Below the pieces are notes generated by a model. That model was not told the DNA's origin and did no database searches. It saw only the letters and a program-made list of their open reading frames with translations. Below, in pieces: positions 56,430-64,000 of a stretch of 64,000 bases of DNA. Each line of letters starts with the position of its first letter. The stretch's first letter is position 1. The DNA lies in contig DATKRS010000004.1 of NCBI GenBank assembly GCA_035532035.1, positions 186,001 through 250,000 of the forward strand, given 5' to 3'. The stretch comes from Candidatus Dormiibacterota bacterium (GTDB lineage Bacteria > Vulcanimicrobiota > Vulcanimicrobiia > Vulcanimicrobiales > Vulcanimicrobiaceae). Made by a program: the position numbers and the translations under genes.

Positions 56430-56499
56430 TTTCCTTACGTTTCCCTCGCCGTTTCCTTACGGACCGGCCCTATGCCGTGCGTGACGCCTGGCGTAGGTT
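56430..56499 (+). promoter_or_regulatory. Tandem repeats and -10 box upstream of the first peptide gene
   Basis: TTTCCTTACG occurs at 56430-56439 and 56452-56461, with a partial third copy TTTCCCTCG at 56440, so TTTCC recurs roughly every 11 bp on one face of the helix. TAGGTT (56494-56499) is a -10 candidate 6 nt before the ATG at 56506. The arrangement suits a tandem-binding activator such as an OmpR-family regulator. Confidence 0.45.
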
Positions 56500-56505
56500 G
56501 GAAGT

Positions 56506-56661
56506 ATGTTCACTTTCTTCCTCAGTCTTCTCATGGGCTTCGCGGGCGTGCACGGGATGGATACGGGCGTCGGCCCGACCGGGGCCGCCGTCCGCTCGAC
56601 CTCGATCCAGCCTCCCCATCACGCTCGCATCATGGACGTGGGCACGCTTCCGACCGGCTAA
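56506..56661 (+). CDS. Small hydrophobic peptide, putative secreted signal
   Basis: A 51-residue reading frame: MFTFFLSLLMGFAGVHGMDT, then a Pro/Gly/His-rich tail ending in VGTLPTG. The first 16 residues form a hydrophobic segment like a short signal sequence. It has no clear Shine-Dalgarno site but a -10 box sits exactly 6 nt upstream, which would fit a leaderless mRNA. It is 49 nt before the TPR gene of the amidase/regulator operon. The N-terminus resembles that of the 36-residue peptide at 61373 (M-F/L-T, then L-x-L and G-F-A with a nearby His). Too short for certainty. Confidence 0.45.
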   Translation: MFTFFLSLLMGFAGVHGMDTGVGPTGAAVRSTSIQPPHHARIMDVGTLPTG

Positions 56662-56710
56662 GGACTGCCGGCCCCAGGAGGGTGCCGCGCGCAGCGACAA
56701 GCCTTCGCAC

Positions 56711-58009
56711 ATGGCTGCGAAGGCCTCGACCCTGGGTCTGAGGATAGCACGCGAGGCGTTCCTACGCGCGGACTATGACGCGTGCGTCGAGATCCTTTGC
56801 GGGCGTCGCGGCGCCGAAAGAGACTTTCTCCTAGCCAGAACCTACCTTCGTATGCGGCGTCACGACGACGCGGAACGCGTTCTGCGCGCATCGCGAGCGA
56901 AGAAGCGCTCCACCTGGGCGGCGCTTGCGGGCGCAGCGATCGGGCGCCAAGGCGACACCGACGGCGCCAGGGCGCTCATCGAGGTCGCACTCGCAACGGC
57001 GAGAACGCTAGAAGAGCGCGCAGAGGCCCGCTATCAGCGGGCTTTGCTGCACTGGATGCTCCACGAGACCGACGCTGCGAGCGCGATCTTGGAGAACGAG
57101 GACTTCGGCACGTTCTCGGCAGTTGCCGAAGAGCTTCGCGCCTGGCTTGCCGTCGAGCGCGCGGATTACGCAAGCGCGATCAGGCGCTTCGAGCAGGCGG
57201 CGACCCTCGCGGGCGCAGATCTCATGGTGGTCACGGCATCGCTCTCGAATGCAGCGATCTACGCGCGCGAGATGTACATCCCGGCGGTGATGTCGGGCGT
57301 CCTGCATCGCGTGGAGAGCGTCGCTCGAACGCCGTATCTCGAGCTCACGCTCTACCAAATCACGCGCGCTGCAGCATGGTTTGCGGCAATCGACGGCGAT
57401 TTCGTTCGAGCGATGCAGCAGTTCAGCGCGCTGGAGTCGTTCCGCGTGGAGCGATCGTGGCACGTCTTCGCCCTTTGCGATCGCGCATATCTCTCGCTCG
57501 CGCTAGGTGAAGACGTCAACGGATGGCTCGTCGCCGATCAAGCCCTCGCGCTTGCGGACCAGCTCGAATGGGAGACGTTCAAGGGCAGCGAGCGCGTTGC
57601 GCTGCTCTATCTCGCAAACGTCTTCGCGCTGCATCGTCCTCTGCAGGCGCAGCGGTGCTGGCGCCGCTACAAAGCCGTTCCCGAACCAGGCCCATTCTCC
57701 GCGGCGTTTCGGCATGAGCCGCACGTGGAAGCGTGGGAACATTTTACGGCCGGCTTGGTGGAAAAGGGATTGGGCAACCCGCCGGCTGCAGCGGCGCACT
57801 TCAATCGCGCCTACTCGATTTACCGGCGACTCGGCTTCGAATGGCGTGCGGTGCTGACGCTCGTCGCGCAGCGCGGCGTCATTCCCGACGACCGCACCTA
57901 CGACGAGTACATCGACACGGTGCTGCGCCGCTTCCCCAACTCGTGGCTCGGCCTCATCGTGGACCGGGAGCGCCGCCACGCACGCGCGCCGGTGACGAGT
58001 ATCGCATGA
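56711..58009 (+). CDS. TPR-repeat protein
   Basis: About 432 residues from ATG 56711, almost entirely helical with TPR-like repeats (AREAFLRADYDACVEIL, DFLLARTYLRMRRHDDAERVLRAS, ALLHWMLHETDAASAIL, and further copies to the end). It resembles the TPR region of MalT/LAL regulators without their ATPase or DNA-binding domains. It overlaps the amidase gene by ATGA. TPR proteins of this kind can bind short peptides, as in the RRNPP regulators, so a peptide-receptor or scaffold role is possible but inferred. Confidence 0.75.
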   Translation: MAAKASTLGLRIAREAFLRADYDACVEILCGRRGAERDFLLARTYLRMRRHDDAERVLRASRAKKRSTWAALAGAAIGRQGDTDGARALIEVALATARTLEERAEARYQRALLHWMLHETDAASAILENEDFGTFSAVAEELRAWLAVERADYASAIRRFEQAATLAGADLMVVTASLSNAAIYAREMYIPAVMSGVLHRVESVARTPYLELTLYQITRAAAWFAAIDGDFVRAMQQFSALESFRVERSWHVFALCDRAYLSLALGEDVNGWLVADQALALADQLEWETFKGSERVALLYLANVFALHRPLQAQRCWRRYKAVPEPGPFSAAFRHEPHVEAWEHFTAGLVEKGLGNPPAAAAHFNRAYSIYRRLGFEWRAVLTLVAQRGVIPDDRTYDEYIDTVLRRFPNSWLGLIVDRERRHARAPVTSIA

Positions 58010-58623
58010 TCGCAGCTCTCGCGTCGGCTTCGGCGACGGCGCCGCTCGTGCGTGGGTACGACGTGCTGATCTCCGCCGGGCACGAGGGGCGGCCGCAGAG
58101 TTGCGCGCGCTTTCCGGAGCGTCACTGCTATCTTGGCACGGCGGGCGAGCGGGAATGGACGCCGATCGTCGCGGACGCGGCGACGCATGTCTTGCGCGAT
58201 TACGGCATTCGCGTCGTACGTCTTCCGGCAGATTATCCCGACGACTATGCCGTTCGTGTAGCCGTATTCATCCATTTCGACGGCTCGGCGGTGCCGTGCA
58301 GAAGTGGCGCATCGGTCGGCTACCCGAGCGCTAAGGACCGCTTCACGGCGGCGCTCTGGAAACGGCTCTACGGCAGGTTCTTTCGCTTCGGCTTTCGACC
58401 CGACAACTTCAGCATCGGTCTGCGCGAGTACTACGGCTACGACCAGGCGCGCACGGCCGACGGCGCGTACGTGCTGGAGCTGGGCGAGATGACGTGCCCC
58501 GCGCAGCGAGGGTGGCTCGCGCCGCGCTTGCGCTGGATCGGGGCGCTCGTCGCATTCTGGATCGGCCGCGTCATCGATCGTGACGTTCCGTTCCCACGCC
58601 GGCAAGCGGGTGATCCGAGATGA
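58006..58623 (+). CDS. N-acetylmuramoyl-L-alanine amidase-like (Amidase_3) protein
   Basis: 205 residues with the zinc amidase pattern: His26 in ISAGHEG, Glu48 in TAGERE, His90 in FIHFDGS and catalytic-type Glu161 in LELGEMT, spaced as in Amidase_3 enzymes. It lacks a convincing signal peptide, though the N-terminus is Ala-rich, and has a hydrophobic segment near the C-terminus (LRWIGALVAFWIGRVI). It should cut the bond between MurNAc and the stem peptide. It overlaps both neighbours by ATGA, so it is tightly coupled to the TPR and LuxR-type regulator genes. Confidence 0.72.
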   Translation: MIAALASASATAPLVRGYDVLISAGHEGRPQSCARFPERHCYLGTAGEREWTPIVADAATHVLRDYGIRVVRLPADYPDDYAVRVAVFIHFDGSAVPCRSGASVGYPSAKDRFTAALWKRLYGRFFRFGFRPDNFSIGLREYYGYDQARTADGAYVLELGEMTCPAQRGWLAPRLRWIGALVAFWIGRVIDRDVPFPRRQAGDPR

Positions 58624-61271
58624 TCCGCCCGGTCCGCCCCGACGGCCGCATCGAAACCGGCGGGACGTTCAAGCCGATCCCGCGGCCGCGCGTGGTAGAT
58701 CGCATCGCGGCTGCCGCCACGCAGCGCATCGCATTGATCGTCGCTCCTGCCGGATACGGGAAATCGGTTGCGCTGTCGCAGTTCTTGCGAGAGCTCGACG
58801 AATCGTGGCTGCGCTTCGACTTGCGTCCCGAGCACGACACGCTGCCCGGTGTATTGCGCGGCTTCGCCGAGGCGATTGAGGAGGCCGCGCCCGAAGCTCG
58901 GCGCACCCTCGCGGGCGCATACGAACGCAACCGCGCATCGCCCACCGCCGGCTCCGATCTCGCACTCTGGATGTACCAGCATCTGAAGGCGTGGCGTGGA
59001 ACGATCGCCGTCGACGACCTGCACGTCGCTGAGAAGGACCCCGAGGTCGTCCGCTTCTTCGTCGCGCTCATCGAGCGAACGAAGACGCACATTCGCTGGA
59101 TCGTCTCGACGCGCAGCGCCGCCGGGCTCCCGGTCGGGACGTGGCTCGCGTACGGCGATTGCGACCTCATGATCGACGAGCGCGATCTCTGCTTCACGAC
59201 CGAGGAGGCGAAACAAGCTGCTGCGGCGTTCAAGCTGGGCGTACGTGAAGAAGAGCTGCGCTCGCTGCTGGATCTCACCGAAGGATGGCCGACGGCGCTG
59301 AGCTTCGCGCTGCGCACGTCGACGCGCTCGGTGGATCTGCGATCGATCACGACGATGACGCGCGAGATGATCTATCAGTACCTCGCGGAGCAGGTGTACC
59401 GTTCCCTCAGTGCTGAGGAGCGTGAGTTTCTCGAGGCGATCTCGCTGCTCTCGGAGATCGACGTCGACGTGATGGTGGCGATCGGCTTCGACCGCGCGAG
59501 GAAGCTCATCAGCGATCTGCGCGAGCGCGTTGCTTTTCTCTATGAGGTGCGACCGGGCGTCTATCGCTGTCACGACCTCTTCCGCGACTTCGTCCTGCAC
59601 CAGTTGTCGCTGGAGGGAGAAGCGGCGACGAACCGTTTGCGCTGCGTGATTGCGGGCGCGATGGAGACGCTCTCGCGACCGAACGTCGCGCTTCGGCTGT
59701 ACGCCGATGCCGGAGCGGAGGCATCGGTACTGCGCTTGGTCGAAGCGCACGGCTTCGATCTCCTCGCAACCGGTCATACGGACCTCGCGCTCACCGCAAT
59801 TGCGGCGCTCACCGAGCAGCACCGCCGCGAGCATCCCGTCGTGCTCGCCCTGCGCGGCGTGCTCGAGTCATCGATCGGCCGCTTCGCGGAAGCGGAGCCG
59901 CTGCTGATGCGCAGCCTCGAGCTCGGCCAAGACGCGGGGCTGCGTGCGGCTACTGGGATGCGCCTCGCGCTGCTCTACGTCAATCAGGGTAGGGACGCTA
60001 CCGGCGTGCTGGATCCGCTGACGGCGGACGATCGCATTCCGGCTCCGCTGCTGGCCGAGGCGCTCGCGCTGCGCGCCGTGGTCGCCGCACGGGCCGGTGA
60101 GGCGGAACGCGCGACGGAGCTTCTCGACCGGGTCGAAGCGGTCGTGCAGATGTTCGAGGAGAGCGATTCGCTCGCGCGCACGCTGCAGCGCGTCGGCGTT
60201 GCAGCCTGGGAGCTGCGCCAGGATCAGCGGGCGCGGTTCGCGCTCGCGCGCAGCGCGGAGATGGCAAACCGCCTCTCGCTCCACAGCCTCGCCTGTCTTG
60301 CGTTGGACACGCTTGCTCTGGAGGCATGGTATTGCGAGAACGACGTGCCGTACGCGTTATGGTACGCGCAGCAGGCCGCATCGGCGGCGGCGAAGTCGGG
60401 CGACATCTTCAGCATGCAGACGACGGCGCTGCGCCTGCTCGCGATCGAAACATGGCGCGGAAACGTCGAGCGCATGGTGGCACTCGAGCGCCAAGCCGGC
60501 GAGCTGCGCACGAGCGACGCCTCCCGCGGCGTGTACTTGGTCGGGAGCCATGCGTACCGTCACGCGTGGGAGGGGCGCTTTGCCGAAGCGCACAGCGCGC
60601 TCGCTACCGTGCTCGACCGCGTGACGCACGGCTTCGACAGGATCATGGCGCGAGCGGTCTACACGCTCTGCCTCTCCCTGGACGGCAAGTTCAAAGAGTC
60701 GAAGGATGAGACGGCGGCTCTGATGGAGGCCATCGACGCCGAGAAGCCGCAGCGCGACGGTTTCGCGTCGCTCGGCCTCGAGATCGCGCAACTCCTAGGC
60801 ATCCTGGCCGAGGTCGTCGCCGGCCGCAGGACGGTGGCGGCGAACCTGCTGAAGCGCCGGCCCGCGCTCTCGGGCCGCCCCAGCGCCGAAGCGCTGAGGG
60901 AAGGCGTCACCAAGCTCTTGCGCAGCGTTGAGCGCCAGCCGTACCGTCCGGCGGAGATCGAGGACGCGCTCGGGCAAGCCTCGGAGCACGCGCTCGGCGG
61001 ATTCGCCCGGCTCCTCGCGGTCGCCCAGGAGCACCTAAAGAGGAGCGGCGGCGAGGAGAGCGAGCGCGAGCGGCTGACCGAGGCGGAGATCAAAGTGATC
61101 CGGCTTCTGGCCGAGGGGCTGAGCCCGAAGGAGATCGCCGCGCAGACCGAGCGCTCGGTCTTGACCGTCCAGACGCACATCAAGCACGCCATCGCCAAGC
61201 TCAACTGCAGCGGAACGGCCGAGCTGGTCACCGCCATCCACCATCGGGGGCTCGAGGCGCTGCTCGGATAG
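58620..61271 (+). CDS. MalT/LAL-type LuxR-family transcriptional regulator
   Basis: 883 residues. An N-terminal STAND-type ATPase has Walker A APAGYGKS (residues 42-49) and Walker B TIAVDDLH (Asp132-Asp133). A long TPR-like helical region (about 340-800) probably binds the effector, and the C-terminus is a LuxR-type helix-turn-helix (LTEAEIKVIRLLAEGLSPKE, then SVLTVQTHIKHAIAKL). Such proteins are ATP- and ligand-dependent activators. It is the third gene of the TPR-amidase-regulator operon, and a peptide gene with a palindromic site lies just downstream. Confidence 0.92.
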   Translation: MIRPVRPDGRIETGGTFKPIPRPRVVDRIAAAATQRIALIVAPAGYGKSVALSQFLRELDESWLRFDLRPEHDTLPGVLRGFAEAIEEAAPEARRTLAGAYERNRASPTAGSDLALWMYQHLKAWRGTIAVDDLHVAEKDPEVVRFFVALIERTKTHIRWIVSTRSAAGLPVGTWLAYGDCDLMIDERDLCFTTEEAKQAAAAFKLGVREEELRSLLDLTEGWPTALSFALRTSTRSVDLRSITTMTREMIYQYLAEQVYRSLSAEEREFLEAISLLSEIDVDVMVAIGFDRARKLISDLRERVAFLYEVRPGVYRCHDLFRDFVLHQLSLEGEAATNRLRCVIAGAMETLSRPNVALRLYADAGAEASVLRLVEAHGFDLLATGHTDLALTAIAALTEQHRREHPVVLALRGVLESSIGRFAEAEPLLMRSLELGQDAGLRAATGMRLALLYVNQGRDATGVLDPLTADDRIPAPLLAEALALRAVVAARAGEAERATELLDRVEAVVQMFEESDSLARTLQRVGVAAWELRQDQRARFALARSAEMANRLSLHSLACLALDTLALEAWYCENDVPYALWYAQQAASAAAKSGDIFSMQTTALRLLAIETWRGNVERMVALERQAGELRTSDASRGVYLVGSHAYRHAWEGRFAEAHSALATVLDRVTHGFDRIMARAVYTLCLSLDGKFKESKDETAALMEAIDAEKPQRDGFASLGLEIAQLLGILAEVVAGRRTVAANLLKRRPALSGRPSAEALREGVTKLLRSVERQPYRPAEIEDALGQASEHALGGFARLLAVAQEHLKRSGGEESERERLTEAEIKVIRLLAEGLSPKEIAAQTERSVLTVQTHIKHAIAKLNCSGTAELVTAIHHRGLEALLG

Positions 61272-61273
61272 AG

Positions 61274-61289
61274 TGCCTGAAAACAGGCA
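61274..61289 (+). terminator. Short hairpin after the LuxR-type regulator
   Basis: TGCCTG-AAAA-CAGGCA (61274-61289) forms a 6-bp stem with a 4-nt loop just after the stop codon. It is weak as a terminator, with no T run, and lies directly against the palindrome that follows. Confidence 0.4.
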
Positions 61290-61335
61290 TACCCAAATTT
61301 GGGTAGAGACAGTAGCCGAGCCGCTCGGCTATTCT
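61290..61335 (+). promoter_or_regulatory. Palindromic operator and promoter of the second peptide gene
   Basis: TACCCAAATTTGGGTA (61290-61305) is a perfect 16-bp palindrome. GAGACA (61306-61311), an 18-bp spacer and TATTCT (61330-61335) form a promoter candidate. The palindrome centre would lie about 44 bp before the predicted start, where LuxR-type activators usually bind. A second inverted repeat, TAGCCGAG/CTCGGCTA (61313-61331), overlaps the -10 box and could bind a repressor. Confidence 0.55.
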
Positions 61336-61372
61336 GATGGCGAGAACCTCTCTACCCAGGAGAACCAACAAC

Positions 61373-61483
61373 ATGTTAACTGCCATGCTCGCCCTCGCCG
61401 GGTTCGCAATGCACATCCTCGGAGGAGTCGCCGCGCTCCCCGGCCTCGTCGTGGAGATCTCACCGCCGGCTGGCGTGGGCTAA
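61373..61483 (+). CDS. Small hydrophobic peptide downstream of the LuxR-type regulator
   Basis: A 36-residue reading frame: MLTAMLALAGFAMHILGG, then VAALPGLVVEISPPAGVG. AGGAG (61358-61362) lies 10 nt before the ATG, giving decent translation evidence. The whole sequence is hydrophobic except one Glu and one His, like a secreted or membrane peptide. Its N-terminus resembles that of the 51-residue peptide at 56506. It is preceded by the palindromic operator and promoter. A role as a signal sensed by the LuxR/TPR proteins is conjecture. Confidence 0.5.
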   Translation: MLTAMLALAGFAMHILGGVAALPGLVVEISPPAGVG

Positions 61484-61528
61484 AGCCACCTCGAAGAGTT
61501 CGCGGCATGAGAGAAAGGGACGTCTCTG

Positions 61529-62515
61529 GTGCCGGATCCAGAAATTACAATTACCACGCTCGGCGAGGTCCTGGGACGGGACCTCGGAACGCTGAAACGC
61601 AGCGCGATCGAGCAACTAACGCTCCCTGAGCTGAGCGGCGATACCGCGACCGACGCGGCGCTGGAGACGCTCTTGGATCGGATGTGCCTCTCGCTCGCAC
61701 TCGCGAAGCCGATCGGGTTGGTGACGTGGGCGGAGCGTGAGGCGCGCCGGGTCGGGCGCGCGGGGGTGAGCGATATGCTCTCCGCCGCAGCGCATGCGAT
61801 CTCGGTTGCTGCAGGATCGTACTCGATAGATCGCCCGCGGGTCGTGGCCTCTCTCGACCTTCTTGCAGCCGAGGCGCAGCGCGCCGTGTTCGGGACGCCC
61901 TCCGAGGCGACGACGCAGACGGAGGTGGACCGAGCGGCGGACGTGCTGATGGCAATGCTTGCCGAGCGCGATGCGGCGACGAGTTGTCACTCGAAGGCTA
62001 CCGCGGTGTGGGCGCGCCGTCTCGCGACGGCACTTGGATTGGATGCCGACGGCGTTGAGTTCGTCGAGCTGTGCGGTCTCTTGGCCGACGTCGGCAAGAT
62101 CGCAACGCCTGACGCGATCCTGAACAAGCCCGGACCTCTGAGTCCGGACGAGTGGACCGTGATACAGGCGCACTCCGCGGGCGGAGCGCGGATCCTCGAG
62201 CAGATTCCTTCGCTGCGCCGCTGTGCGTTCGTCGTTCGTTCCCACCACGAGCGGTTCGACGGAAAGGGCTATCCCGACCGGCTGAACGGCAATGCGATCC
62301 CGTTCGAGGCGCGGATCGTCGCGGTGGCCGATTCCTTCCACGCGATGGTGACCGAGCGTCCGTATCGCAACGCCATCTCACCTCGAGCTGCGATGAAAAT
62401 CCTCGAAGAGGGGCGCGGCACCCAGTGGGATCCGAAGATCGTGGACGCCTTCCTCGCCCTCTTCGAGCGCAAGGAGCCTGTCGCCAAGCCGCGGATGCTG
62501 CACGCCGCCGTCTAG
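61529..62515 (+). CDS. HD-GYP-type protein with degenerate HD motif
   Basis: 328 residues, GTG start with AAGGGA upstream. The C-terminal domain has His154, the HD position reading Ala186-Asp187 instead of His-Asp, His215 and an intact HHERFDGKGYP (residues 239-249), then VADSFHAMVTERPYR. HD-GYP proteins hydrolyse cyclic di-GMP with two or three metal ions; loss of the HD histidine removes a metal ligand, so activity may be lost or altered. The N-terminal 130 residues are helical and unrecognised. Confidence 0.85.
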   Translation: MPDPEITITTLGEVLGRDLGTLKRSAIEQLTLPELSGDTATDAALETLLDRMCLSLALAKPIGLVTWAEREARRVGRAGVSDMLSAAAHAISVAAGSYSIDRPRVVASLDLLAAEAQRAVFGTPSEATTQTEVDRAADVLMAMLAERDAATSCHSKATAVWARRLATALGLDADGVEFVELCGLLADVGKIATPDAILNKPGPLSPDEWTVIQAHSAGGARILEQIPSLRRCAFVVRSHHERFDGKGYPDRLNGNAIPFEARIVAVADSFHAMVTERPYRNAISPRAAMKILEEGRGTQWDPKIVDAFLALFERKEPVAKPRMLHAAV

Positions 62516-62584
62516 GAGCCTCCTAGGGCCTTTCTGGCCGCGACTCAGGCCGGGCACAGGGTTCGGCAGCAGGATGCAGCGTAG

Positions 62585-63271
62585 ATGAATGGGGTGACGC
62601 ACGCGCGTGTCGCGGTGGTCGACGACGACCGCATGATTCGGGAGATGCTCGAGCTTGGGCTCTCTCGCGAAGGCTTCGAGGTTGCCACGGCTGCAGACGG
62701 GCAGGCGGCGCTCGAACTCGTGCGGCGCTTCGACCCCGAGGTCATCATCCTAGATATCATGATGCCGAAGATCGACGGCTTGGCGCTCTTGCCCATGCTG
62801 CGCGAGATCAGCCACGTCCCGATCGTGATGCTGACAGCGAAGGGCGCTCTCGAAGACAAAGTGCGCAGCCTGGGTGCCGGCGCCGACGATTATCTCGTCA
62901 AGCCGTTCATCTTCGAAGAGTTGATCGCGCGCATTCAGGCAAAGCTGCGCAGGCCGCAGTTGATCGAGGAGCAAGTGCTGCACTGGCACGACCTCTCCCT
63001 CAACACCGACACGCGCGAGGTTCGCCGGGGCAAGGATCCGATCGAGCTCACGCACCGAGAGTTCGATCTTCTCTCCGTCTTCATGCGCGAGCCGCGCCGC
63101 GTGTTCAGCAAAGACCACCTTCTCGAGCTCGTCTGGGGGCACGACTTCGAAGGTGGACCGAACATCGTAGAGACGTACATCTCGTACCTGAGAGCGAAGA
63201 TCGATCGAGCGGGCGAACCCGGTTCCTTCATTCGCACGGTGCGCAGCGTCGGCTACGGCCTCTCGCAATAG
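62585..63271 (+). CDS. OmpR/PhoB-family response regulator
   Basis: 228 residues: receiver domain with DDD (residues 13-15), phospho-acceptor Asp57 in VIILDIMMP and Lys in LVKPF, then a winged-helix domain ending RTVRSVGYGLS. It overlaps the downstream kinase start by 1 nt (TAGTG) and forms a two-component pair with it. Tandem TTTCC repeats upstream of the peptide gene at 56430 would suit a regulator of this class, but a link is speculative. Confidence 0.93.
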   Translation: MNGVTHARVAVVDDDRMIREMLELGLSREGFEVATAADGQAALELVRRFDPEVIILDIMMPKIDGLALLPMLREISHVPIVMLTAKGALEDKVRSLGAGADDYLVKPFIFEELIARIQAKLRRPQLIEEQVLHWHDLSLNTDTREVRRGKDPIELTHREFDLLSVFMREPRRVFSKDHLLELVWGHDFEGGPNIVETYISYLRAKIDRAGEPGSFIRTVRSVGYGLSQ

Positions 63272-64000
63272 TGTTCCAGCGCTCCGTCGCGTCGCGACTC
63301 GCGTTGCTGTACGCGACGATCTTCGGCGTGACGATCCTGCTCGTCGTGCTCGCATCGGCGATTGCGCTCATCGCCGAGCTCAGTCACTTCGAGCTCGAGC
63401 TCATGATCGGCAAACAACAGCAGGCGCGATTCATCGCGCAAGGGTACGAGGACGCAGGCCTCTCGCTGCGGCAAGCTGCGCCCGCGATCGTCAACGAGCT
63501 GAGCAACCTCGGAACGCGCGTTGCGGTCTTCGATCAGGAAGGCGCATATGTCGCGGGCGACCGCACACTCCATCCGCCCGGGTTGGACCGGATGCTCGCG
63601 CTGCGCATTCATCAATTGGAAGCGTTGAACCCGGTGACGCGCTTTCCGCGCGTCTTCGTCATGCCGCCGGGACAGACCGGACCGCCGCTGCCCATCGGGC
63701 ACGGGCCTCCGACGCGCAGCGTCACCGCGGTTGCCGGCGGATTCGTCGGGATTGAGACGTCGCTCTGGCTCTTGCTCGGGTCGCTCATGCCGTACTGGTT
63801 CGTCGTTCTCGGGCTCGCGCTCGGAGCGACCGTGCTCTCGTGGTTCGGCGGCCGGCTCGTCGCCGCGCAGGCGCTGCGGCCGCTCAACGACGTGACGGAT
63901 TCGTTGCTGGCTCTCGCGGACGGCGATTACACGCAACGCCGGTTCGTCATGGCCGGTGGTGACGAGATCGCGACGCTGACGGGCGCGTACAACGATGCGG
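63271..64000 (+). CDS. Sensor histidine kinase, N-terminal part (runs off right edge)
   Basis: 243 codons from GTG 63271, open to the window edge. It has membrane helix LLYATIFGVTILLVVLASAIALIAEL near the N-terminus, a periplasmic region of about 130 residues, a second helix (PYWFVVLGLALGATVLSWFG) and the start of a HAMP domain (ALRPLNDVTDSLLALADGDY). The phosphoacceptor and ATPase domains lie beyond the window. Paired with the response regulator just upstream. The sensor region has no recognised fold. Confidence 0.85.
   Translation, partial: MFQRSVASRLALLYATIFGVTILLVVLASAIALIAELSHFELELMIGKQQQARFIAQGYEDAGLSLRQAAPAIVNELSNLGTRVAVFDQEGAYVAGDRTLHPPGLDRMLALRIHQLEALNPVTRFPRVFVMPPGQTGPPLPIGHGPPTRSVTAVAGGFVGIETSLWLLLGSLMPYWFVVLGLALGATVLSWFGGRLVAAQALRPLNDVTDSLLALADGDYTQRRFVMAGGDEIATLTGAYNDA

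Overview
This 64 kb window is a gene-dense, high-GC bacterial chromosome segment with no rRNA and no recognisable phage or insertion sequence. The mix of features (SLH-domain lipoprotein, TolC/RND efflux and hence an outer membrane, MalT-like LuxR regulators, HD-GYP protein, TM0106-type nuclease-helicase, very common ATGA/GTGA gene overlaps, frequent GTG and TTG starts) suggests a deep-branching diderm such as Candidatus Eremiobacterota (WPS-2) or a relative. This is an inference from gene content; no marker here proves it.

Layout. 0-2 kb, minus strand: a patatin-like phospholipase overlapping a SLOG-domain protein with a C-terminal transmembrane hairpin that runs off the left edge; together they look like a nucleotide-sensing membrane-attack defence module. 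2-6 kb: a secreted unknown, a DUF2723 membrane protein, a rhodanese remnant, a small bacterial metallothionein and an SLH lipoprotein. 6.1-13.5 kb: a five-gene efflux operon (response regulator, histidine kinase, RND pump, TolC-like porin, membrane-fusion protein) in which every junction is a 4-nt overlap, preceded by 11-bp-period direct repeats. 14-17.2 kb: six tRNA genes (Val-GAC, Val-CAC, Asp, Phe, Gly, Cys) among a thioesterase, a dienelactone hydrolase operon and a membrane protein. 17.2-26.7 kb: housekeeping run panE-like, hisF, hisIE, recG, M16 protease, HAD, rsmD, coaD and a coiled-coil protein. 26.7-31.1 kb: a DUF2249-Crp regulator and beta-oxidation genes (thiolase, enoyl-CoA hydratase, 3-hydroxyacyl-CoA dehydrogenase) with a TlpA-like thioredoxin. 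31.1-41.6 kb: phoU, an 84-bp tandem repeat array, a class V aminotransferase, an ATP-grasp-like enzyme, then a long operon of HAD, moaD, moaE, hydrolase, moeB-rhodanese, aldo/keto reductase, queG and a divergent photolyase. 41.6-48.5 kb: ABC exporter, FecR-like protein, Nudix hydrolase, three glycosyltransferases and a holin-like membrane protein. 48.5-56.4 kb: rpoC on its own promoter without rpoB, a broken Uma2 gene and a large RecB-like nuclease/helicase. 56.4-64 kb: a signalling island with a 51-aa peptide, TPR protein, cell-wall amidase, MalT/LuxR regulator, 36-aa peptide, degenerate HD-GYP protein and a two-component pair whose kinase runs off the right edge.

The most promising novelty is that last island. 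Two short hydrophobic peptides with similar N-termini flank a TPR-amidase-LuxR operon, and a perfect 16-bp palindrome sits where a LuxR-type activator would bind ahead of the second peptide. Also notable are the SLOG/patatin pair, the 84-bp repeat family that recurs at the 3' end of rpoC, the detached rpoC, and a photolyase lacking the residue that faces flavin N5.
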